In this document: positions 55,513 through 64,000 of the stretch, piece after piece
How the letters are laid out: the number at the start of each line of letters is the position of its first letter
How positions within the stretch are numbered: the stretch's first letter is position 1
NCBI GenBank assembly: GCA_029851415.1
Contig: CM056741.1
Span: 87,000,282 to 87,064,281 of the forward strand
DNA from: Eretmocerus hayati
Lineage: Eukaryota > Arthropoda > Insecta > Hymenoptera > Aphelinidae
DNA length: 64,000 bases
Direction: 5' to 3'
Program-made: the position numbers and the translations under genes
The notes under the pieces: model-generated
Database searches by the model: none
What the model was told of the DNA's origin: nothing
What the model saw: only the letters and a program-made list of their open reading frames with translations

Positions 55513-56237
55513 CAACATGTCTCAGAATTCGCGTACACCCTGATAAAATTAGGTAGCGGTGATTTTGTTATTTCGATTGGTGAGATCGAGAGATTTTGTT
55601 ACGGTTTCCTGAGTTTGTAACTGTCGTGTGAAAAAACGTATTTTTTAGCGTTATGTCAGTAACGCTTGGTGTGTAATGCTTAACGGCTAGCATTACACGA
55701 AAGCGTTACATTGTGTATTCTGCTTGGTTATGGCTCGGAGGGGTGTGTTTTTCGGCTGCTCTTGTGTTGATTGTGAACCGTGATTTTTTTGCGCGAGCTG
55801 TTGGTGTCGGGAAATTAAAAATTAATTAGGTGTGCTGTGCGTGTTGGGGCGTTCGCGTTTTTGTGAAAGCTGTGTCTTCGGCGGGTGCGGTGGCAGCGGC
55901 ATTGCATAATTTCATGCGCGCTTCTGCAGAGGCAACGACGCAGTGCTTTTTGCGTTCGAGTTTGATTTTTTGTGTTGTGGGAGTCGCGGAGAGTGTTGTT
56001 AGATAATAAGGTGTGTGGAATAATGTTGTGTGGCATGCGTGTCGAGAGCCGACAAACAGACAACCGTGGCCTTGGCCTTGGCCGCTGCAGCAGAAGGTCG
56101 GCATGCCGTATCGTAGCAGACATCTTGTAGCAGATAACGCGGTACAGATGATGCGGTGTGTCTGCTGCGGGCCATGTTTTCGGCGCACCAATTGCATGGC
56201 CCGCGACCGGCTTATGCGAGATGATGCCACGTGCTTG

Positions 56238-57494
56238 TGTTGTGTTTAATTTTTTTCATCGTTCGAGAAGCATTCCTGTCGAATTGCCTCGTTGGGAATG
56301 TTTATTTTCTGCTGTGATGCGTGGCTTGAGCTGTCGTCCGCAGAGGCTCAGTGCGGACAAGGTAGCGGACCCAATGCGGATCGAGCTATTTTAAGTTCTC
56401 CGAGTGACCTTTTTGCTCGCAAGAGGTCATGCCTCATTTCTTCACTTAGGCTGGGGGATTAGCTGATCCAATCGACCTGATTTGGAGTTTCGTCAGTGAT
56501 CCTCTACTTAAGTGCCAAAGAATGGTGCTGTTGAGGTGAGTCAATTGAGTTGGGTTTCGCGTACGCGATAAATCGTATCATACGTCACATCATTTTTTGC
56601 GCGCGCTCAATTACTGAATCATCGCGTTTGTAAGAAATTGTACTGATCCCGTTTTTTTTCTTTCTTTTTCAACATGAGCCTCGCGTACGCTATGGTCTAA
56701 CTCGCTCATGCACGACAGCAATTTCAGCGTCAACCATAACATTTTAGTTCATACTCGCGTATGCTAATTTCGACAATTTATCTGGTGTTCATTTTCCCTT
56801 TCCGCAGTGCAGATCATCTTTTGGGTAATTCGCATGAACGGAGATGATGGTTCACGCTATGATTTTACCTATGTAAACAACGTGAAATGACTCTTTCACT
56901 TTATCTCTTGATAAACTTCGGGGCTTTTTCTCCAACATAAAGTCTCGTATTGTGAACTTGAGAGATTCGTCGCCCTGTGGAAGATCGATGATTGTTACTC
57001 CACGCGTAACGATGTCCACTGTAGCGCCCGCGAGAAGCTTCTTTCGCGTACGCTGAATTTCCTAGATAGGAAGAAAGAGACCTTTTTCTCGTAATCGTAT
57101 GATTGAGAAGCTGACAAAGTATCTGTAGAAGGTGGGAAATTTCCGTGTGCGCGGGCGACTTTCCTCTTCGCGCATGCGACAGTTTCCATTCTCTAACTTG
57201 TCTGTCGAGGTAATTTCGAATTTTGCGTGCGCTATGTGAGTAATTTTCACGTACGCGAAAGATATCAATCCAAGCTCGACTGCCACGAGTTTCGAACTTT
57301 TGCGTGCTGAAGTGAGAAATCTTTGCGAACACGAAATTTTCCCAACCTGAACTCGTTTGGGCCGAATTTTGGATTACCGCGCACGCGGAAAAATTTCCGG
57401 CCTCAAGTGACCTGCTCCGAGTATCGGATCTTCGCGTGCAAATAGCGATCGCACACGAAAATTCAACACTTTCCCGGAGTTCTGAACTTTCTCC
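56238..57494. other. CpG-rich part with scattered CGCGTACGCGA motifs
   Basis: TTCGCGTACGCGATAA (56560), TCGCGTACGCT (56672 and 57049) and CACGTACGCGAAAG (57248) are spread through this stretch. The 211-codon minus ORF 56901-57536 (rich in R, S and H) has no recognisable domain and overlaps the start of the tandem unit. I treat it as unsupported. Confidence 0.5.
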
Positions 57495-59583
57495 AATACC
57501 ACTGTAAAATTTGCCATTGTCAGTCATAATCAACAATCACGATGCTTCGCTATCTATGAGACTGAGTATTACAACAATAGGAACCAACATTCCTGATGCA
57601 CAAAAATTGTTGTCTAACAATCATTCGGATTGATTAGAAATTATTAAAGCATATGCTCAGCTCCTCGTCGAACAGCCAGACCCGATGCGGAAAGCCTCAG
57701 ACCCTGCAGCGGATGCGCATGTTTTACATTTGAGTTGCACGGACTTTATTCTGCCGTTGCGATGAGTGACCTTCTAGAACCACAGGAAAATTGGGAGATC
57801 GCGATTTCTCAGGCCTAAAAATGGCATCAAACGAAAATTCGAATTTCGCGTTGATAACGCATGAGCTCAGCTCGTCGTCGCACAGCCCAACACGATGCGC
57901 GTTGGGCTCACACCCTGCAGCGGCTGCGCATGTTTTACATGACACTTGCCCAAGCTCTTCTGAAGCGTTCTACTGGTTTCATTCTCAATTTGATCGAAGG
58001 TTTTGGTTCTGAACATTCGACATATTTTCAAGATTATTCTACCTTTGGTCTCTATGGCTCCAGAACGACAAGGAAAATTCGATTTTATTCTGCCGTTGCG
58101 TTGAGTGAGCTTGTAGAACCACGGGAAAACTAGGCGATCAAGATTCCTGAAGCACAAAGAATGGCATTGGACGGAAAGTAGATTTTCACATTGATAACGC
58201 ATGAGCTCAGCTCCTGAGACCCTGCCGCGGTAGCGCATGTTTTGCATTCGAGTTACACGGACTCCATTTCACCGTTGCGATGAGTGAGCTCCTAGAACCA
58301 CAGGAAAATTAGATGATCAAGATTTCTCAGGCCTAAGAATCGCATCAGACGAAAATTCGAATTTCGCGTTGATAACGCATGAGCTCAGCTCGTCGTCGCA
58401 CAGCTCAACACGATGCGCGTTGGACTCACACCCTGCAGTGGCTGCGCATGTGCTGCATAACACACGCCCAAGCTCTTCTGAACCGTTCTACTGGTTCAAT
58501 TCTGAGTTGGATCGAAAGTTGTGGTGCTGGAAAATTGACATATTTTCGAGAATATCCTACCTTTGGTCTCTACGACTCCAATACCACTGTAAAATTCGTC
58601 ATTGCCAGTCATAATCAACAATCACGGTGCTTCGCTATCTATGAGACTGAGTATTACAACAATAGGGAACCAACGTTCCTGATGCACAGAAATTGTTGTC
58701 TAACAGTCATTCGGATTAATTAGAAATTATTAAAGCATATGCTCAGCTCCTCGTCGGACAGCCAGACCCGATGCGGAGAGCCTCAGACCCTGCAGCGGCT
58801 GCGCATGTTTTGCATTTTAGTTGCACGGACTCCATTCTGCCGTTGCGATAAGTGGGCTTCTAGAACCATAAGAAAATTGGGAGGTCGAGATTTCGCAGGC
58901 CTAAAAATGGCATCAATCGAAAATTCGAATTTCGCGTTGATAACGCATGGGCTCAGCTCGTCGTCGTACAGCCCAACACGATGCGCGTTGGGCTCACACC
59001 CTGCAGCGGCTGCGCATGTTTTGCATGACACTTGCCCAAGCTCTCCTGAAGCGTTCTACTGGTTTCATTCTGAATTTGATCGGAGGTTGTGGTTCTGAAC
59101 GTTCGACATATTTCCAAGATTATTCTACCTTTGGTCTCTATGGCTCCAAAACGACGAGGAAAATTCGACTTTATTCTGCCGTTGCGATGAGTGAGCTTGT
59201 AGAACCACGGAAAAACTAGGCGATCAAGATTCCTGAAGCACAAAGAATGGCATCGGACGGAAAGTAGATTTTCACATTGATAACGCATGAGCTCAGATCC
59301 TCAGACCCTGCAGCGGCTGCGCATGTTTTGCATTTGAGTTACACGGACTCCATTTCACCGTTGCGATGAGTGAGCTCCTAGAACCACAGGAAAATTCGAT
59401 GATCAAGATTTCTCAGGCCTGAAAATCGCATCAGACGAAAACTCGAATTTCGCGTTGATAACGCATGGGCTCAACTCGTCGTCGCATAGCCCAACACTGG
59501 TTTAATTCTGTGTTGGATCGAAAGTTGTGGTTCGGGAAAATCGACATATTTTCGAGGTTATTCTACCTTTGGTCTCTATGACT
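57495..59583. repeat. Tandem duplication of a ~1.07 kb unit, with internal sub-repeats
   Basis: Unit 1 (57495-58569) and unit 2 (58570-59583) both start AATACCACTGTAAAATT and contain AATCAACAATCACGNTGCTT, GCATATGCTCAGCTCCTCGT, AATTTCGCGTTGATAACGCA and ACCCTGCAGCGGCTGCGCAT. Within each unit the last two phrases recur at about 480-590 bp. Several ORFs (for example 57867-58247 - and 58953-59288 -) recur in both units in the same frame, but they contain no known domain and arise from the duplication. Confidence 0.85.
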
Positions 59584-59584
59584 G

Positions 59585-60365
59585 CAATCCGAAGTACGAG
59601 GGTACACATCGCGTGCGCGAACAACTAGCGAGTCTGCGTAGACCGAATCCGGTAACGAGTACATGAAAAGCTAAATACTCAATTGTTGGGTGCACGAAAC
59701 ACTAATACGCTTGCGCGAAAAATTTCGGGTACGCGATAACGTTGCAAGGCAACCTGCCGAAAATTTCTCGTGAGCGAGGAGAAGACACTTCCGCGTACGC
59801 GAAGCACTTCCGTTTTCGTGTACGCGACAGTGGCGTGAGATTCGCTCTATCCTCAATCCGAAGTACGAGGGTACACTTCGCGTGCGCGAACAACTAGCGA
59901 GTCTGCGTGGACCGCATTCGGTAACGATGACATGAAAAGCAAAATACTCAATTGTTGGGTGCACGAAACACTAATACGCGTGCGCGAAAAATTTCGCGCA
60001 CGTGTTAACGTTGCCAGGCAACCCGCCGAAAATTCCAAGCGAGCGAGAAAAAGACACTTTCGCGTACGCGAAGCACTTCCGTTTTCGTGTACGCAACAGT
60101 GGCGTGAGATTCGCTCTACCCCCAATCCGAAGTACGAGGGTACCTTTCGCGTGCGCGAACGGCTAGCGGGTCTGCGTAGACCGCATTCGGTACCGATGAC
60201 ACGAAAAGCAAAATTCTCAATTGTTGGGTACACGAAACACTATTACGGTTGCGCGAAAAGTTTCGCGTACGCGATAACATTGCAATGCAACCTGCCGAGA
60301 ATGTTGCGCGAGCGAGGAGAAGACACGTTCGCGTACGCGAAGCATTTCTGGTTCCGCGTACGCAA
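59585..60365. repeat. 269 bp tandem repeat, three copies
   Basis: CAATCCGAAGTACGAGGGTA starts at 59585, 59854 and 60123 (period 269). Each copy has GGTGCACGAAACACTAATAC and several CGCGTACGCGAA words and ends with TGTACGCAACAGTGGCGTGA. The third copy is cut by the 701 bp palindrome at 60369, and its final bases (GTGGCGTG) are found at 61072. Confidence 0.9.
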
Positions 60366-60368
60366 CAG

Positions 60369-61069
60369 GGGGTCGATTTTAGATTTCGGTCTAGACCAGC
60401 CGCGCGGGTCAAGTGACCAGAATTCGTCGAGGTAGCGCGCGACCTGAGCGTCGATTCGCGATTTCATCGTTCCTCGCTCCGCGAACCTTGGGTTAGGTTA
60501 GCTCGTATAAGTAGCTACGTTTTGCGGTTTTGTGGTCTGCTGTACACGTGATCGTTGTCAAATAAACATAAATGAATGTTTATTTGACAATCATGACCAT
60601 GCTGTTATCCTGCGTGAGGTTGAAAAGTGTTGATGAAATGTCTCCATCAGTGAGAGTTTCATCTCTCTTTGATCCAATATGATTGACTGTTGTGATGCTG
60701 TATGTGACAGTGGAGCTCGCAGAAAAAATGTTTCATTTTTACAGCATCACGGCAATCAATCATATTTGATCAAAAAGAGATGAAACTCTCACTGATGGAG
60801 ATATTTCATCAACACTTTTCAACCTCACGCCGGATAACAGAATGGTCATGATTGTCAAATCAACATTCAATTATGTTTATCTGACAACGATTACGTATAC
60901 AGTAGACCACAAAACCGCAAAACGCAGCTACTCGAGCTAACCTAACCCAAGGTACGCGGAGCGAGGAACGATGAAATCGCGAATCAACGCGCAGGTCGCA
61001 CGCTACCTCGATAAATTCTGGTCACTATATCCGCACGACTGGTCTAGACCAAAATCTAAAATCGACCCC
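60369..61069. mobile_element. 701 bp palindrome with CAG target duplication
   Basis: The tips are GGGGTCGATTTTAGATTT and the complement, flanked by CAG at 60366-60368 and 61070-61072. Arms of about 330 bp are about 93% identical (GGTCTAGACC, AACCTTGGGTTAGGTTAGCT and complements). The centre lies near 60720 (GTGACAGTGGAGCTCGCAG). The tandem neighbours show the unoccupied site GCAACAGTGGCGTG. A small hairpin TCAAATAAACAT/ATGTTTATTTGA lies at 60560-60591. It is non-coding. Confidence 0.9.
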
Positions 61070-61825
61070 CAGTGGCGTGGGATCCGCTTTATCTTCAATC
61101 CAAGCACGTGGCATCATCTCGCATAAGCCGGTCGCGGGCCACGCAATTGGTGCACCGAAAACATGGCCCGCAGCAGACACACCGCATCATCTGTACCGCG
61201 TTATCTGCTACAAGATGTCTGCTACGATACGGCATGCCGACCTTCTGCTGCAGCGGCCAAGGCCAAGGCCACGGTTGTCTGTTTGTCGGCTCTCGACACG
61301 CATGCCACACAACATTATTCCACACACCTTATTATCTAACAACACTCTCCGCGACTCCCACAACACAAAAATTCGAACTCGAACGCGAAAAGCACTGCGT
61401 CGTTGCCTCTGCAGAAGCACGCATGAAGTTATGCAATGCCGCTGCCACCGCACAAGCCGAAGACACAGCTCTCACGAAAACGCGAACGCCCCAACACGCA
61501 CAGCAGACCTGATGAATTTTTAATTTCCGGACACCAACAGCTCGCGCAAAAAAATCACGGTTCACAATCAACACAAGAGCAGCCGAAAAACACACCCCTC
61601 CGAGCCATAACCAAGCAGAATACACAATGTAACGCTTTCGTGTAATGCTAGCCGTTAAGCAATACACACCAAGCGTTACTGACATAACGCTAAAAAATAC
61701 GTTTTTCCACACGACAGTTACAAACTCAGGAAACCGTGACAAAATCTCTCGATCTCACCAATCGAAATAACAAAATCACCGCTACCTAATTTTATCGAGG
61801 TGTACGCGAATTTTGAAACATGTTG

Positions 61826-62340
61826 TATTTCAAAAGAAGAAATATTCATAGACATGTCGTAATTCACGCTGAAATAGATACGAGACAAATGCTGAAAAAT
61901 TTAGGAGATATTCTGTGAGTAGTTTGGAAAAGTTATAAGTAAGGCATCAAACATTTGTGGCGAAAAAAACATCTTTGAGAATTTTTCTCGAATGTATCTC
62001 AGCCATTCTTGGAATATTTCCATTAATATTGGGATTTCTCGAGAGGGAATTATCCATCTTGCCTCAAATTCCCATTAAGAGTGCACAGAAATTTCTCAAA
62101 TATGCTTGCTATCCGTGCTCAAAACTTTAAAGCGGAACGAGTATTACAGGATTTTACAAACATTAGGAAGATTGTTTCATGAATGTTCATACAACTATTT
62201 TGAAAGACTCAAAATATTTCGAAAGAAGAGATATTCATAGACATGTCATAATTAATGCTGAAATAGATACGAGACAAATGCTGAAAAATTGAGTAAATAT
62301 CCAGTGGTTCGTTTGAAAAAGTTGTGAGTGATGCATCGAA
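61826..62340. repeat. AB tandem unit: part B of copy 1 and all of copy 2
   Basis: 61828-61960 (AAGAAGAAATATTCATAGAC, ATGCTGAAAAAT) is part B of copy 1. 61971-62213 is part A of copy 2, matching 55266-55512. 62216-62340 is part B of copy 2. In copy 2 A joins B directly as ACTCAAAATATTTCG. The unit is about 390 bp. Confidence 0.85.
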
Positions 62341-62361
62341 CAGTAGTAGCAAGGAAAAAAA

Positions 62362-62440
62362 TTGGGCCAATGTGGGGTTGGAACCCACGACCTCTTTATC
62401 GTGAGACAAAAGCTTATCCACGCAGCTATGATGTACACCA
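62362..62440 (-). repeat. tRNA-like sequence with A and B boxes
   Basis: On the minus strand TAGCTGCGTGGATAAGC is a good A-box and GGTTCCAACCCC is a B-box (one base from consensus), about 35 nt apart. The expected anticodon arm does not fold cleanly. It is probably a SINE head or a pseudo-tRNA. Confidence 0.45.
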
Positions 62441-62887
62441 ATATTTTGGTTCAATAGCTGTACTGATTCATCGGCCCCCCAAGGGAGGCTTGAGTTATGG
62501 GAGTTGTTGTGACTCGTGATCTTTCCCACTATAATGAAGGATGTTATGCGCCATCCCATTCCACAGACACTCTAGAAGTATTTGGTAGGACTGTTATTAA
62601 TTGCCGATTCAATCGTCCGCACGCCAAGTTCCAAGATCTTTGATTACTGTGTAAGATGTCTTAGATGCTTGCATGAAGGCGAGTGACTCTGTTGATGACC
62701 GAGACTCAACCAGAAGGACTTGCATTGGCTCGTGGCCGCGAATCGCGATTTTAGACTTCTAGAAGTGTTACAACTAACAAGGAATTCGTCGCAATTTGAA
62801 ATTCGTACGCCAAGATGGCTGCCGGTGGGCCCTGCGCAGACCGGGACAGAAACGCGTTCACCAAGTGAGCACACCATATGTCTCTTT

Positions 62888-63025
62888 CACCATGTGGGAT
62901 CTTGCATTTTTTAGACCCCCTCAAAAAGAGGTTTGGCAAATTTGAGTGAATCAAGACAAGTCTTGTGAAGTTGGAAAAAAAATTTCTGAAGATTTCACTG
63001 ACCGTGCGCAAACTGTTTGAGAGTC
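62888..63025. mobile_element. Fragment of the MITE found in the Helitron Rep gene
   Basis: GGGATCTTGCATTTTTTAGA, then AGAGGTTTGGCAAATTTGAG, then AAACTGTTTGAGAGT match the left end of 20164-20645 at about 75-80%. The right end is absent, so this is a truncated copy. Confidence 0.6.
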
Positions 63026-64000
63026 TACGATTAAATCTCTGGGTTATGAATGACTCTTGAAGTTACTGGCACGACAGATCGGGTGAAGCCGGAACGCATG
63101 GTACAGTTGTCGAGTCTGGCAGGGCGTCATTTATAACTCGAGGCCTACTCGATTCTGCGTCTGCGCGTGCTAATCGAAGGGCCTGTTGTAAGCCGTAGAG
63201 TTCGTACACGGTCGCGGTTCGGCTGGCTCCTGGAAATCTGAAATGGCAGCGCGGGCAAGGCTTAGGTCCGCTGGCGTCAAGTATCGTTCATCGTCCGTCG
63301 AAGAAGCGCCGTATAGGGTCAAGTTGAGTACTCTTGTCGTGCGACGAAGCGCAGGTACGGGCTCGGATGCGTATCTCAAGACCTTCAGAGGAGGTTGGTA
63401 TTCCTCAGGATAGACCTCGGTCACGGAAGTAGCCCGTCCTGGTATTTTCATCGGCCGTTCCGTCGGGAACTGGGCCTCCTCCATACGCTTACAAACCTTG
63501 TTCTTATAATGATTCGGTAGCTGCTGCTGTTGCTGGAACTACTGGATGGTTGGACCTCTGGACCGTTGCTATCATTACTATAAAATGACCGGGATCGTTG
63601 GGTTGTTAAGTGCTGAGGCACAATGGAAGCAGTGATGACGATTGAAGTGGCTTCATTAATTGCCTCTACACAGAACTGGCGTTATGGGAGACTCTACACA
63701 AAACTGGCATTATAAAAGAGTCTACACAAAATGGAAGTACAGAGCATGGCGTAAAGATAACAAGGTGTGGGACCCCGAGCGGTTGAAACACATCGGCTAC
63801 CGCGCAGATATGGCGGCCCACCAGCACCATCCATATTGGATTTCTAGATGTTGATGTGAGTGCATGTGTGAGTAACCGACAACCAGCTGTCGTGCCATGT
63901 TACTCAAATTTGCATGTAGCGCCACAAATCTCACATCCAATATCTTGGAAATGTTATATTGTTGTGTTGAGAATCAATGCAAAAATATAACAGGGCTAGT
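63026..64000. other. Spacer with a short tandem repeat, no gene recognised
   Basis: Near 63663-63735 a ~30 bp phrase (CTCTACACAGAACTGGC, CTCTACACAAAACTGGCATT, GTCTACACAAAATGG) occurs three times. A 104-codon minus ORF (63170-63484) is proline- and arginine-rich with no motif I recognise. The window ends in unassigned DNA. Confidence 0.4.

Larger units (their letters stand above)
55513..61825. mobile_element. 6.3 kb TA-flanked element with 725 bp inverted ends
   Basis: The terminal repeats 55513-56237 and 61101-61825 are about 95% identical; the tips are CAACATGTCTCAGAATTCGC and the complement of GCGAATTTTGAAACATGTTG. It is flanked by TA at 55511-55512 and 61826-61827. The second copy of the AB unit near 62214 has a single TA at the same place, giving the empty site. 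The interior (56238-61100) is CpG-rich and holds CGCGTACGCGA-type motifs, a 1.08 kb tandem duplication, a 269 bp tandem array and a nested 701 bp palindrome. Frames of 130-150 codons in the ends (55826-56230 -, 61072-61512 +) are mirrored translations without a protein family. No transposase is recognised. Confidence 0.9.

Noticed and set aside
56901..57536. 211-codon minus ORF, the longest in the 6.3 kb element
   Set aside because: No recognisable domain, R/S/H-rich, and it overlaps the start of a tandem unit; not supported as a gene without homology evidence.
55826..61512. Mirrored 134-148 codon ORFs in the ends of the 6.3 kb element, possible transposase
   Set aside because: Several frames are open at once, none has a DDE or zinc-finger pattern, and the CpG-rich composition lowers stop frequency.
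63170..63484. 104-codon minus ORF as a host gene exon
   Set aside because: No motif, no splice evidence I can defend, and no neighbouring coding sequence.

Overview
This is a eukaryotic, almost certainly invertebrate (probably arthropod) genomic window made of transposable-element debris, satellites and inverted repeats. I find no host gene I can defend. The evidence is AT-rich spacer DNA, decayed BEL/Pao and Ty3/Gypsy pol genes, an R1-like LINE 3' end, a Helitron with an OTU protease domain, pogo/piggyBac-like ends, tRNA-headed repeats and no operon-like organisation. The host lineage cannot be named from this sequence.

Layout. 0-6.7 kb: a BEL/Pao pol gene (RNase H, integrase) split inside its integrase by a 3.3 kb fold-back element and followed by a second 1.8 kb fold-back. 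6.7-9.2 kb: pyrimidine-rich DNA with a degenerate ~120 bp tandem repeat. 9.2-13.9 kb: a ~183 bp satellite interrupted by 2.1 kb that ends in a palindromic MITE. 13.9-17.1 kb: two diverged copies of one unit, each carrying a different private insertion, with four kinds of simple or minisatellite DNA between or inside them. 17.8-30.3 kb: a Helitron (OTU, Rep HUH nuclease, helicase, then cargo-like ORFs including a C2H2 zinc finger), broken by stops and frameshifts and by five later insertions. 30.4-34.3 kb: a GGTGCG minisatellite, a short TIR element and a Gypsy pol remnant (RNase H and integrase with two of three catalytic acids altered). 34.4-40.4 kb: three fold-back elements, including a 1.9 kb near-perfect palindrome whose arms are themselves older palindromes. 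41.6-44.3 kb: a nest with a TTAA-flanked MITE inside a TA-flanked pogo-like element inside a third element. 45.8-47.3 kb: a 178 bp satellite bracketed by inverted repeats. 51.8-54.7 kb: two more fold-backs with motif arrays. 55.5-61.8 kb: a 6.3 kb element with 725 bp inverted ends, a precise TA duplication and an empty-site paralogue just downstream.

How it fits together. About a third of the window lies in long inverted repeats whose transcripts would fold into dsRNA. None encodes a recognisable transposase, so they would need enzymes supplied in trans. Several insertions can be ordered in time because the interrupted element, a duplicate copy or a tandem neighbour shows the pre-insertion sequence.
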